This document shows positions 24,440 through 33,462 of a stretch of 64,000 bases of DNA, one piece after another. The notes under the pieces were generated by a model, which was given only the letters and a program-made list of their open reading frames with translations, searched no databases and had not been told where the DNA came from. The DNA comes from Thermoflexus sp. (GTDB lineage Bacteria > Chloroflexota > Anaerolineae > Thermoflexales > Thermoflexaceae). The first letter of the stretch is position 1. Every line of letters starts with the position of its first letter. Both the position numbers and the translations under genes were made by a program. The DNA is taken from assembly GCF_034432235.1 (NCBI RefSeq), contig NZ_DAOUCJ010000003.1, forward strand, positions 1 to 64,000, written 5' to 3'.

Positions 24440-27067
24440 ATGGACGCGCGGCGATTCGGCTTTATCATCGGCGTGATCGCCCTGATTTTTGGAACAGCGG
24501 TGGCGCTGGGCTATGGGCGCTATCCGGCGGCGGTGATCCTCGTCAGCATGCTGGCCACCACCATCCGGGTTTCCACCCCGCTGGTGCTGGGGGCCCTCTC
24601 CGGCATCTTCTGCGAGCGGAGCGGGGTGGTGAACATCGCCATTGAGGGCATGATGCTGACGGCGGCGTTCACCGGGTTCACGGCCTCCCTCTATATCTAC
24701 GACGCCGGCGTTCCGGGCCTCCTGGCTCTTCTCCTGGGCGTGCTCATCGCCATCCTCACGGGGGCCCTCCTGGGCCTGCTTCACGCTGTCCTTTCCGTCA
24801 CCTACAAGACCGATCAGATCATCAGCGGGACCGTGATCAACATCCTGGCGGTGGGGATCACGGGGTATCTGAACCGCCAGCTTTTCTTTGGGGGCCAGAT
24901 GCCCCATTCCCCCGGCGTGCTCCCCCGCATCGCCCTCCCCGGGCTTTCCGAGCTCCCTCTGGTGGGCAGTATCTTCAGCCAGCAGCCGATCACCTGGCTG
25001 GCGCCGATCCTGGTGATCCTGGTGCATATCCTGTTGTTCCGGACCGTATGGGGTCTGCGGACGCGGGCCGTGGGGGAACACCCGCGCGGCGCGGACACCC
25101 TGGGGATCGATGTGATCCGGCTTCGTTATATCAATGTGGTCCTGGGCGGAGCGATCGCCGGCCTGGCTGGGGCGTATTTCACCCTCGAGTCAGTGCCGGC
25201 CTTTGAGCCCCTGATGACCAACGGCCGGGGCTTCATCTCCCTGGCCGCGATGATCTTTGGGAACTGGACGCCGTTCGGGGCGTGGGCGGCCACGCTGCTG
25301 TTCGGGGCCGCGCAGGCCCTTCAGGCCAACGCCCAGCAATTCGAGTTCCCCGCCCCCTCTCAGTTCGTGGGCATGGTGCCCTATGTGATGACCATGCTGG
25401 TGCTGACCGGCATCGTCGGGCGGACGATCCCGCCTGCGGCGGACGGGCAGCCCTATGAGCGGGAGACCCTGCCTCCCCGTCGTCGGGCCGCTCATCCCTC
25501 TCCGCTGGAGCTCTCCGCGGACGGGGAGATCCTGCGGGCGGAGGGGATCGTCAAGCGCTTCCCCGGCGTGGTCGCCAACGATCATGTGAATTTCTCCCTG
25601 CGTCGGGGGGAGATCCATGCCGTCCTGGGGGAGAACGGAGCGGGGAAGACCACGCTGATGAACATCCTGTATGGCCTCTATCATCCCGATGAAGGGGAAA
25701 TCTACATCCGGGGCCAGCCGGTGGAGATCCGCAGCCCCAGCGATGCGATCCGTATGGGCATCGGGATGGTCCACCAGCACTTCATGCTGGTGCCTGTGTT
25801 CACGGTGGCCGAGAACATCATCCTGGGCCAGGAAGTCCGGCGCGGGCCCTTCCTGGATCTCCGGCGGGCCGTGGAGGAAGTCCGCGCCCTTTCCCAGCGC
25901 TACGGGCTGGAAGTGGACCCGGAAGCGCGGGTGAAGGATCTGCCGGTTGGGGTTCAACAGCGGGTGGAGATCCTGAAAGCCCTTTACCGGAGGGCGGATA
26001 TCCTGATCCTGGACGAGCCCACGGCGGTGCTGACCCCTCAGGAGACCGAAGAGCTGTTCCGGGTGATGCGCAACCTGCAGCAGCAGGGGGTCTCGATCAT
26101 CTTCATCACCCACAAGCTGAAGGAGGTCATGGCGGTCGCCGATCGCATTACGGTGCTTCGAAACGGCCGCGTGGTGGGCACCCTGACCCCTGGGGAGGCG
26201 GATGAGGCGCATCTGGCGGCGATGATGGTCGGTCGCGAGGTGATGCTGACGGTGGAGAAGACCCCCGCCCGGCCCGGTCCGGAGGTCCTGCGGGTGGAGG
26301 ATCTCCGGGTCCGCGACGACCGGGGCGCGATGGTGGTCAATGGGGTCAGCTTCTCCGTGCATGCGGGCGAGATCCTGGGGATCGCCGGGGTGCAGGGCAA
26401 CGGCCAGACGGAGTTGATCGAGGCCCTGGTCGGGCTGCGGCCAGCCGCCGGCGGCCGGGTGCTCCTGCTGGGGGAGGAGATCACCCTGCAGCCGACCCGT
26501 GATCGGACCGAACGAGGGATGGCCCACATCCCGGAAGACCGCCAGAAGCACGGCCTGGTGTTGCCGTATTCCGTGGCGGACAACCTGGTCCTCAACACCT
26601 ACTATCAGCCCCCCTTCGCCCGGGGGATCCAGCGGCAACCCCAGGCGGTCCGGGAGCACGCGCGGCGTTTGATCGCCCTCTACGACATCCGAACGCCCAG
26701 CCCCGATACGCCGGTGCGGAGCCTCTCCGGGGGGAACCAGCAGAAGGTGATCGCCGCCCGGGAGCTCTCCCGCCCCATCCGCCTGCTGGTGGCCAACCAG
26801 CCAACCCGGGGTCTGGATGTGGGGGCGACCGAGTATATCCATCGCAAGATCGTGGAGATGCGCGATCAGGGAGCGGCGGTCCTCCTGGTCTCCACCGAGC
26901 TGGATGAGATCTTCTCCCTGGCGGATCGGATCGCGGTGATGTATCGGGGCCGTATCGTCGCCATCCTGGATCAGGCGGAGGCCACGCTGCAGCAGGTGGG
27001 GCTGCTGATGGCGGGCGTGTTCCCGGCGGAGCGGTGGCCGATCGCCCAACCTTCGGAGCGCGCGTAG
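24440..27067 (+). CDS. Fused nucleoside ABC importer: permease plus double ATPase
   Basis: This is one continuous 875-codon gene. Residues 1 to about 345 are a BPD_transp_2 permease (FCERSGVVNIAIEGMMLTAA, KTDQIISGTVINILAVGITGYLN). After a Pro/Arg-rich linker (345-375) comes a tandem ATPase of the YufO/NupO or sugar type: the first half has GENGAGKTT, the signature VGVQQRVE and ILILDEPTAVLT; the second has a degenerate Walker A (GVQGNGQTE), LSGGNQQKV and VANQPTRGLDVGAT. In most species these are separate proteins encoded as lipoprotein-ATPase-permease-permease. No BMP lipoprotein gene is in the window. Confidence 0.88.
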   Translation: MDARRFGFIIGVIALIFGTAVALGYGRYPAAVILVSMLATTIRVSTPLVLGALSGIFCERSGVVNIAIEGMMLTAAFTGFTASLYIYDAGVPGLLALLLGVLIAILTGALLGLLHAVLSVTYKTDQIISGTVINILAVGITGYLNRQLFFGGQMPHSPGVLPRIALPGLSELPLVGSIFSQQPITWLAPILVILVHILLFRTVWGLRTRAVGEHPRGADTLGIDVIRLRYINVVLGGAIAGLAGAYFTLESVPAFEPLMTNGRGFISLAAMIFGNWTPFGAWAATLLFGAAQALQANAQQFEFPAPSQFVGMVPYVMTMLVLTGIVGRTIPPAADGQPYERETLPPRRRAAHPSPLELSADGEILRAEGIVKRFPGVVANDHVNFSLRRGEIHAVLGENGAGKTTLMNILYGLYHPDEGEIYIRGQPVEIRSPSDAIRMGIGMVHQHFMLVPVFTVAENIILGQEVRRGPFLDLRRAVEEVRALSQRYGLEVDPEARVKDLPVGVQQRVEILKALYRRADILILDEPTAVLTPQETEELFRVMRNLQQQGVSIIFITHKLKEVMAVADRITVLRNGRVVGTLTPGEADEAHLAAMMVGREVMLTVEKTPARPGPEVLRVEDLRVRDDRGAMVVNGVSFSVHAGEILGIAGVQGNGQTELIEALVGLRPAAGGRVLLLGEEITLQPTRDRTERGMAHIPEDRQKHGLVLPYSVADNLVLNTYYQPPFARGIQRQPQAVREHARRLIALYDIRTPSPDTPVRSLSGGNQQKVIAARELSRPIRLLVANQPTRGLDVGATEYIHRKIVEMRDQGAAVLLVSTELDEIFSLADRIAVMYRGRIVAILDQAEATLQQVGLLMAGVFPAERWPIAQPSERA

Positions 27068-27111
27068 GGCAACTGCTCTCATCTCCGATCATCCCTCCTC
27101 AGGGGGTAGGA

Positions 27112-28479
27112 ATGAAGCGGATCTGCGTGATCGGCGCAGGGTATGTCGGGCTCACCACGGCGGCGTGCCTGGCTGATCTGGGCAACCGTGTGGCCTGTGT
27201 GGATATCAACGAAGAAAAGATCGCCATGCTCCAGGAGGGCCGCCTCCCGATTTTCGAGCCGGGGCTGGAGGAGATCGTCCGCCGCAACATGAAAGCGGGC
27301 CGTCTTTCCTTCACCGTCTCCTACGAGGAGGGCATCAACGGCCTGCCGGCGGAGTTCGTCTTCATCGCCGTGGGGACGCCGGAGGGGGTGGACGGCGAAG
27401 CGGATCTGCGGTATGTGCGCATGGCCGCCGAGCGCATCGGCGAGGTGATGGATCATCCCCTGATCATCGTCAACAAGAGCACGGTGCCGGTGGGGACGGG
27501 GGACTGGGTGGCGGACATCGTGCGCAGCCGCCAGCGCCGGCCCATCCCCTTCTGGGTGGTCTCCAATCCGGAGTTCCTGCGGGAGGGATCCGCCGTTTAC
27601 GATTTTATGAACCCGGACCGTATCGTGCTGGGCTCGCTGGATCGGGAGGCGGCAGAGAAGGTGGCGCAGCTGTATCTGCCCCTGCGCAGCACGATTATGA
27701 TCACCGATCTGCGCACCGCGGAGATGATCAAGTATGCTTCCAATGCTTTCCTGGCCACCAAGATCTCCTTCATCAACGAGATCGCCAACATCTGCGAGGC
27801 CCTGGGGGCGGATGTGAAGGAGGTGGCGGCCGGCATGGGCTACGACAAGCGCATCGGCCGCGCCTTTCTGGATGCGGGGGTAGGGTGGGGGGGGTCTTGT
27901 TTCCCCAAGGATGTCAAGGCCCTCATCCACATGGCGGTTGTCCACGGATGCCATCCGCAGCTGCTGCAAGCGGTGGTGGAGATCAACCGGGACCAGCGGC
28001 GGCGGGTGGTGCGGAAGCTGAAGGAGATCCTGGGGGATCTGAACGGCATGGTGATCGGATTGCTCGGGCTGGCCTTCAAGCCGAACACCGATGACATCCG
28101 GGAGGCCCCGGCGCTGGAGATCGCGGGATATCTGCTTGAGGAGGGCGCGATCGTCCGCGCTTATGATCCGGTGGCCATGCCCAACGCCGCCCGGGTTCTC
28201 CCCCAGGTGATCATGTGCGCCGATCCCTACGAGCTGGCGGCGGGGGCGGACGCCCTGGTGGTGGTGACGGACTGGAACGAGTTCAAGCACCTGGATCTTC
28301 CGCGCATCAAGCAGCTCATGCGGCGGCCGGTGCTCATCGACGGCCGCAACATCTACGAGCCGGGCCTCATGCGCGAGCTGGGCTTCATTTACCGGGGGAT
28401 CGGTCGGGGCACCAACGCGACGGCGGAGGGGGACCCACCGTTCGCCGCCGCGGCAAGGGCCGGCATCTCAGAAGGATAA
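27112..28479 (+). CDS. UDP-glucose 6-dehydrogenase family protein
   Basis: The 455-residue enzyme has a Rossmann GAGYVG (8-13), the STVPVGTG block, the catalytic region with K207, N211 and K217, and catalytic C263 in GWGGSCFPKD. The family oxidises UDP-glucose (or UDP-ManNAc-type sugars) to the uronate for surface polysaccharides; GFGGSCFPKD-type wording favours UDP-glucose. GGGGGTAGGA precedes ATG 27112. It lies 44 bases after the transporter, probably by chance of position. Confidence 0.9.
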   Translation: MKRICVIGAGYVGLTTAACLADLGNRVACVDINEEKIAMLQEGRLPIFEPGLEEIVRRNMKAGRLSFTVSYEEGINGLPAEFVFIAVGTPEGVDGEADLRYVRMAAERIGEVMDHPLIIVNKSTVPVGTGDWVADIVRSRQRRPIPFWVVSNPEFLREGSAVYDFMNPDRIVLGSLDREAAEKVAQLYLPLRSTIMITDLRTAEMIKYASNAFLATKISFINEIANICEALGADVKEVAAGMGYDKRIGRAFLDAGVGWGGSCFPKDVKALIHMAVVHGCHPQLLQAVVEINRDQRRRVVRKLKEILGDLNGMVIGLLGLAFKPNTDDIREAPALEIAGYLLEEGAIVRAYDPVAMPNAARVLPQVIMCADPYELAAGADALVVVTDWNEFKHLDLPRIKQLMRRPVLIDGRNIYEPGLMRELGFIYRGIGRGTNATAEGDPPFAAAARAGISEG

Positions 28480-28640
28480 GGCGGCTGGAGCGGTCTCCAG
28501 ATCTTCCAGTTCTGCCGTTAGGGGGAACACGGGGTAGCGGCGCAGGTTCAGGAGAAACTCGACCCGGAACCTGCCCGTCAGCCCGATCGGCAGAAAGACG
28601 CCCCATCTCGTATAGCTTCACCGCGCGGGTTCCCTCAACC
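28460..28640 (-). pseudogene. Frameshifted remnant resembling UPF0175 family
   Basis: On the - strand one frame reads EGTRAVKLYEMGRLSADRA and a shifted frame continues GRFRVEFLLNLRRYPVFPLT then AELEDLETA before a TGA at about 28474. Both halves resemble a UPF0175-type small HTH/antitoxin-like protein, whose middle (AAELAG) appears deleted with a frame change. No start codon or ribosome-binding site is intact. The reading is based on family memory and needs a search; it could be chance similarity. Confidence 0.3.
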
Positions 28641-28696
28641 GGGCGGACCGTTGGGCGGGGCCGGCCCGTCGGGATGGGGGAGGATCTCCATCCGGA

Positions 28697-29542
28697 TCAC
28701 GGGGCGTCCGGCGGGAACATCTCGCTCAGGGTGACCAGCCGGAAGCGGGCCGCCAGGTCTGGCAGCGCCCGGCGGGCTCCTTCTACGTTCCATGAGCTGA
28801 TGTGCAGCAGGATGATCTCTCCACCCCGCACGTGCTCCCGCAGGAAGGCGGCCACCCGCTCTGGATCCCGCACGCCCTGTCGATCCAGCGTCCGGTAGAT
28901 ATCCAGCGTCCAGAGGGCGACCCGCATGCCGCGCCGCCGCACCGCCTCCAGGATCTCCGGATCCGCTTCCGTGGTGAAGCCCGCCATCCCTGGCGGTCGA
29001 AACCAGCGGGTGGGGTAGGGCTGGCCCAGGGCCTCCTCCACAGCCCGCTGCCAGCCGTCGAGCTCGGCGTCGATGATCGCGGGGTCTGGATGGGGCGTTA
29101 GCACGCGATGATGGAGGGTGTGATTGCCCAGCTCGTGGCCGCCGGCCACCAGGCGCCGGACCAGCTCCGGGTGGGCGCGGAATATCCGTCCCACACAGAA
29201 GAAGGTGGCCCGAGCCCCTGCCGCCTCCAGATCCTGAAGCAGGGGTTCCATCAGATGGGGAAGGAAACAATCATCGAAGGTCAGCGCCACCATAGGAGGG
29301 GATCCACGGCAGACCACGCCCGGTGTGGCACAGGGAGGCGGTCCTGCCCGCCGGCGGGGCCTGGAAAGCCCTCTCCGGGCTTCCCGCAGGGATTGGCGCA
29401 ATACCCGGGGGTCTTCATCGGGAACCGGCCGGCCCGGCGGGGGAGCAGTCTCCGGCCATCGCGCGCCGAGCAGGAGCAGGAGAAGGTTTCCTGGGAAGAT
29501 CCCAGGGGATCGGATGGTCGCGGGGCCTCTGTGGATGCCCAT
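28697..29542 (-). CDS. Polysaccharide deacetylase (NodB domain)
   Basis: The 281-residue protein has a hydrophobic segment at 18-27 (possible signal/anchor), an Arg/Pro-rich linker and a NodB domain from about 84: TFDD (D90, D91), the metal ligands H141 and H145 in HTLHH, RWFRPPGMAGF and IILLHISSWN. It would remove N- or O-acetyl groups from cell-wall or capsular sugar polymers outside the membrane. GGGAGG lies ahead of the ATG. UDP-glucose dehydrogenase converges with it; a surface-polysaccharide link is only suggestive. Confidence 0.85.
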   Translation of the reverse strand: MGIHRGPATIRSPGIFPGNLLLLLLGARWPETAPPPGRPVPDEDPRVLRQSLREARRGLSRPRRRAGPPPCATPGVVCRGSPPMVALTFDDCFLPHLMEPLLQDLEAAGARATFFCVGRIFRAHPELVRRLVAGGHELGNHTLHHRVLTPHPDPAIIDAELDGWQRAVEEALGQPYPTRWFRPPGMAGFTTEADPEILEAVRRRGMRVALWTLDIYRTLDRQGVRDPERVAAFLREHVRGGEIILLHISSWNVEGARRALPDLAARFRLVTLSEMFPPDAP

Positions 29543-29716
29543 GGCACCATACCTCCCGGGATGGATACGCCTGTCCTCACTGCAGGATCCCGCTTTGCGC
29601 AGGGTTTTCTTCGGGAAGGCTCCAGGCGATCGCTCGCGGCGCGGTGGCCCACGGCCGGGACGAGCGGCTGGGAGGAGCCGATCGGCCTTCAGAAGCCGCG
29701 CCCCGGCCGGAACCAG

Positions 29717-30367
29717 TCAGCCCATCGATTCCCCGGGGGAGCGTTCCCGGTGGGTTTCGATCCAGGCGAGGGCTTCGCGGATGGGGATGAATTTCCCTTC
29801 GGGCCACAGCCATTCCACCGGCATGGCGAAGCCGGGGAGGGCCCTGCTCCGCAGGATCCCGCCTTCCACCGGGATGGGGGTCAGGCGGTTTCCCTCCAGC
29901 CGGTAGAACTCGGTCCCTGCTGGCCCGTAGGGATCGATCAGCCAGACTTCCGGCACCCCGGCCCGCTCGTATCCCTGCAGTTTGGGTCCCCGGTCGTAGG
30001 CGAGGGTGCCGCGGGAGAGGATCTCCACCACCAGGTCGGGCGCGCCCATCACCCCGCGCTCGGTGATCCGATGGGCTCGCTCCCGGGCCACGAACAGGAT
30101 GTCCGGCTCGTAGACCTGGTCGGGGGCCAGCACCACCGGCGTGCGGGATCCCCGCACCTCCCCCAGATCATGAAGCTCCACATACACCCGCAGCAGAGTA
30201 TACAGGAATCCGAACAATCGCTCGTGGATGTCCAGGGCGGGCGAGGGCATGATCATCACCCCGTCGATGAGCTCGGCCTTGCGATCCTCCGGCGCCAGCT
30301 CCAGGAACTCCTCGGCCGTCATCCGCTCCGCCACCTCCACCCGCGCGCCGAACTTCCAGTGTCCCAT
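29717..30367 (-). CDS. Uma2 family endonuclease-like protein (DUF820)
   Basis: This 216-residue protein has the Uma2/DUF820 layout: TAEEFLELAPEDRKAELIDGVM, an HxR helix (IHERLFGFLYTLLRVYVE), EPDILFV, PDLVVEILS and the YERAGVPEVWLIDP block. The D...ExK pattern belongs to the PD-(D/E)XK nuclease fold. Family members are abundant in cyanobacteria and Chloroflexota and their role is unknown. The start at 30367 follows AGGAGG; the longer frame overlaps degV. Confidence 0.8.
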   Translation of the reverse strand: MGHWKFGARVEVAERMTAEEFLELAPEDRKAELIDGVMIMPSPALDIHERLFGFLYTLLRVYVELHDLGEVRGSRTPVVLAPDQVYEPDILFVARERAHRITERGVMGAPDLVVEILSRGTLAYDRGPKLQGYERAGVPEVWLIDPYGPAGTEFYRLEGNRLTPIPVEGGILRSRALPGFAMPVEWLWPEGKFIPIREALAWIETHRERSPGESMG

Positions 30368-30422
30368 CTCTGCCTCCTGTGCCCTTGCCGTCAGACCCGG
30401 CGGTTGCGCTCCGGTGAGCCGT

Positions 30423-31268
30423 TTACTCCTCGGACCCATAGCATGCCAGCCCCAGTCCTCCAGGCCCGGCATGGGTGGCCACAGCGGGCCCGGCCTCGGC
30501 GACGATGATCTCCGCTGGTCGCAGTTCCTCCTCCAGGGCGCGGGCGATCGCTTCCGCCACTTCCGGAAGCCGGGTGTGCATCACCCCGATCCGAAGATCC
30601 CGCCGCCCGCGGGCATACTCCCGGATCAGCTCCAGGAGGCGGGCCCGGGCCCGCTGAGTGGTTCGCACCCGCTCATGCGCCTCAATCCGACCCTCGTGGA
30701 GTTTCAGGATCGGCTTCAACTGGAGGAGGTTCCCCATCAGCGCCTGGATGTTGCTCACCCGTCCTCCCTTGGCTAAATACTCCAGGGTGTCCAGAACGAA
30801 ATAAAACACCATGCGGGTCCTCATGAACTCCAGGCGCTCCAGGATTTCCCGGGCGGTCGCCCCGGCGCGGGCCATGCGAGCGGCTTCCAGCACCAGCATC
30901 CCCTGAGGGACGGAGATCCAGCGGGTGTCCACGACATGGATCTCCGCCTCGGGGAGCATCTCCCGCGCCGCCACCGCCGATGCGTAGGTCCCGCTCAGCG
31001 CCGAGGAAAGATGAATCGAGAGGATAGGATGCCCCTCCTCACTCAGCTGCCGGTAGGTCTCATAAAACCGACCCACCGGCGGCTGGGAAGTCGTGGGGAG
31101 CGTCGGGGAGGTCTGGAGATATCGATAAAAGGTCTCCAGATCCAGATCCTCTCCCTCATAGTAGGTCCGCCCGCCGATGTTCACCACCAGGGGGACTACC
31201 GTGATCGCATACTGGCGGAACAATTCGGGCGGAAGATGTGCGCCGCTATCCGTAACGATCCGCACCAT
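30423..31268 (-). CDS. DegV family fatty-acid-binding protein
   Basis: A 281-residue DegV protein: VRIVTDSGAHLPPEL at the start, TTSQPPVGRF and HLSSALSGTYASA (fatty-acid-binding motifs) and VATHAGPGGLGLACYG at the end. DegV/FakB proteins bind a fatty acid and present it to FakA kinase for phosphorylation. FakA is not in the window. It follows the flavin reductase gene by 33 bases on the same strand, so they may share a transcript. Confidence 0.9.
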   Translation of the reverse strand: MVRIVTDSGAHLPPELFRQYAITVVPLVVNIGGRTYYEGEDLDLETFYRYLQTSPTLPTTSQPPVGRFYETYRQLSEEGHPILSIHLSSALSGTYASAVAAREMLPEAEIHVVDTRWISVPQGMLVLEAARMARAGATAREILERLEFMRTRMVFYFVLDTLEYLAKGGRVSNIQALMGNLLQLKPILKLHEGRIEAHERVRTTQRARARLLELIREYARGRRDLRIGVMHTRLPEVAEAIARALEEELRPAEIIVAEAGPAVATHAGPGGLGLACYGSEE

Positions 31269-31301
31269 CGCGTTATCATCCCGGTGGGGGTAATCGGCTG
31301 G

Positions 31302-31784
31302 TCATCCCCCATAATACCATCCTGTATCCCACATCACCAGCGGCTTCGCATCGGGGTCTCGCAGGCCGGCCTCGATCACTTCCGCCACGAACACGGTATG
31401 ATCCCCCCGGCGCACCGCATCCGTCACCCGGGCCTCAAACCATGCCGGCAGGTCCAGGAGGAGCGGCGCGCCGGTCTGGGGGCCCCGCTCGAAGGGATAG
31501 CCGTTCAACCGCCCTTCGGACACCTGGGTGGGGCGGAAGAAAGCCGCAGCGATCTCTTTCTGCCCGGCCCCCAGGATGTTCACGGCGAATTGACCGGTCC
31601 GCTCGATCAACGCGTGGAGATGGCTGTCCCGTTTCACTCCCACCATCACCAGGGGTGGGTTGAACGAGGCCTGGGAGAGCCAGTTGATGGTCCCGGCGGC
31701 GATCTCCTCCCCATCCGCCGCGGTCAGCACGTAAAGGCCATAGGTGATCAGCCTGAGGGTGCGCTTGCGGATCTCGGGATCCAT
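31302..31784 (-). CDS. Flavin reductase-like domain protein
   Basis: The 160-residue product matches the FMN-binding split-barrel flavin reductase fold: YGLYVLTAADGEEIAAGTINWLSQASFNPPLVMVGV, then FAVNILGAGQKEIAAAFF and HTVFVAEVIEAGL. Members reduce free flavin for partner monooxygenases or act on other substrates. GGGAGGAGGG lies ahead of the ATG. No monooxygenase partner is adjacent. Confidence 0.85.
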   Translation of the reverse strand: MDPEIRKRTLRLITYGLYVLTAADGEEIAAGTINWLSQASFNPPLVMVGVKRDSHLHALIERTGQFAVNILGAGQKEIAAAFFRPTQVSEGRLNGYPFERGPQTGAPLLLDLPAWFEARVTDAVRRGDHTVFVAEVIEAGLRDPDAKPLVMWDTGWYYGG

Positions 31785-32108
31785 CGTTTGTCCCTCCTCC
31801 CGTTGTTCGGATTCGCATGGACGCCCTCGCCTTCGGAGGGGGAATCGCCCCTTCCCGTGGCCCGCCGAACCACGGCGAGGGGGATTGTTTCATAGCTTAC
31901 CTGGAACACTCCCTTCCCGGCAATGGGTTCCCCTCCTTGCGAAGGGGGGAAGGGGGCGTGAAGCTCTTCGGGTTCAGGTAGGCGCTTGGGTCATCCGCTT
32001 CGGACGCTGAGGGCAAGGTCGGGACTGAAGCGTTAGGGCGAAAGGGCCAGGGCGGAAGCCCGATCATCACCGGTAGGAGCCGCTTCCGCAGCGATCTCTG
32101 CGACGGCA
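31785..32108 (-). other. 324-base gap with REP-like inverted repeats
   Basis: No gene is supported here. The region holds a CCCCTCC...GGGGGG imperfect palindrome near 31930-31955 and GCGGAAGC...GCTTCCGC (about 32051-32088) next to TAGGAGCCGCTTCCGCAGCGA, which resembles REP-type palindromes in style. It spans the 3' side of the C39-like gene and the 5' side of the flavin reductase gene, so it must hold a promoter for the latter, but I could not identify a convincing one. Confidence 0.4.
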
Positions 32109-33425
32109 TCAGGGAGATACGGCCTCCAGGTGGGCCCGGGCCGCCTGGAAGTGGGGGTTGATCCGCAGGGCTTGCTCGAAGAGCGCCCGGGCGCGCTCCC
32201 GATCCCCCAACGCCAGCAGCGCCTGGCCCTTATAGTCATACCATTCTTCAACATAAGGTGTCACCCGCAGGTTCGCATCCGCCAGGGCGATGACATCGGT
32301 GTAACGGCCAGCCGCCAGATAAGCCTCGAAAGGCTCAAACCGATACCACAGGATCCGCCAGGGCAGCCCCAGAGACCGCGCCTGATCGAAGGCCGTTGCG
32401 GCATCCTCGACCCGCCCCAGATGCAACAGCGCGGCGCCCGCATTGAACCAGGCGAAGGCCTCCTGAGGATGGGCCGCGAGCTCCTCCTGCGCCCGGGCCA
32501 ACGCTTCCTCCCACATCCGGCGGTCGTCGTCCCAGGTGGGGCCGATCAGCTCCCGGAGGCGGCCCTCCGCCCCGGGAGGATAGATCACGATATACGTGCG
32601 ATGGAAGTGCCGCCAGTAACGGTCCACCTCGGCATATGGAACGCCCTGATTGGGACCCATATAGGAGTCCATCAGGATGAACTGCCCCGCCCGCTCGCTG
32701 TAACCGATCAGGAGCCTATAATGCCCCATCCATCCCTGCCGGGGATCGGGCTCAAAGCCGGTCTCGATGATCACCGGGAAGCCGGATCGGAGCAGACGCT
32801 TGAGCAATTCGATATCCCCATTCACCCGCACCCGTGCCCCCAGCCCCAGGCTTCGGGCGAAGGCCACCATTTCCTCCGGCGAGACGTTTTTGTCCTCCGG
32901 GTCCGGCTTCAGGACAGCCGCTGTATCCCGCTGGGACCCGTGCCACCCATAGAAGCTCAGGGCCATCGCCAGGGTGGCCGGCCCGCAATTGTTCCAGGTC
33001 TGGAACATATGGCGCACTCCGTAAAGCAACACATCGGCCTGATCCAGCGCCGCCGGGGTATTGCGCGCGGCCTGGGTCGGCCCCGGGAACGCCGGCCGGG
33101 TGACGGTAGGCGTTGGCGTCGAGGGAGGCGGGGTGAGGGTGGGCGATGGAGAAGGGACCGGCGTCAGGGAAGGACGGGCGGTCCTTGTCGGGGAAGGGCG
33201 CGGAGCAGCCGGCGTGAGAAGAGCCGCTAGCCGTTCCGGGGGCACCGTTGCCATCGGCGTGGGGACCTCTTCCGGATGCGCCGGCCAGAACCAGGGCTGA
33301 AGGGGCTCCGGGACCAGTCGAGCGATATAGCGAGGGGGAAGGCGGTGAAGGCCCTCCCAGATCGCCCCCAGGCTCAGGAAAGCCACCAGCAGGCTGAGCC
33401 CGATCCATTTCCGATGGAATCCCAT
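32109..33425 (-). CDS. Secreted/anchored C39-like peptidase with TPR repeats
   Basis: The 438-residue protein has an N-terminal membrane anchor (about 7-25), a Pro/Thr/Ser-rich linker (54-120), a papain-like C39 domain with C147 in WNNCGPATLAMAL, H235 in MGHYRLLIGY and D253 in LMDSYMGPN, and two to three tetratricopeptide repeats from about 300 to the end. It would act outside the membrane as a cysteine peptidase or peptide-binding protein. Such anchor-linker-C39-TPR proteins are common in Chloroflexota; the substrate is unknown. Confidence 0.8.
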   Translation of the reverse strand: MGFHRKWIGLSLLVAFLSLGAIWEGLHRLPPRYIARLVPEPLQPWFWPAHPEEVPTPMATVPPERLAALLTPAAPRPSPTRTARPSLTPVPSPSPTLTPPPSTPTPTVTRPAFPGPTQAARNTPAALDQADVLLYGVRHMFQTWNNCGPATLAMALSFYGWHGSQRDTAAVLKPDPEDKNVSPEEMVAFARSLGLGARVRVNGDIELLKRLLRSGFPVIIETGFEPDPRQGWMGHYRLLIGYSERAGQFILMDSYMGPNQGVPYAEVDRYWRHFHRTYIVIYPPGAEGRLRELIGPTWDDDRRMWEEALARAQEELAAHPQEAFAWFNAGAALLHLGRVEDAATAFDQARSLGLPWRILWYRFEPFEAYLAAGRYTDVIALADANLRVTPYVEEWYDYKGQALLALGDRERARALFEQALRINPHFQAARAHLEAVSP

Positions 33426-33462
33426 CCCGTATCCCCTTCCCGGATCGTGGGTATGTAACTCT

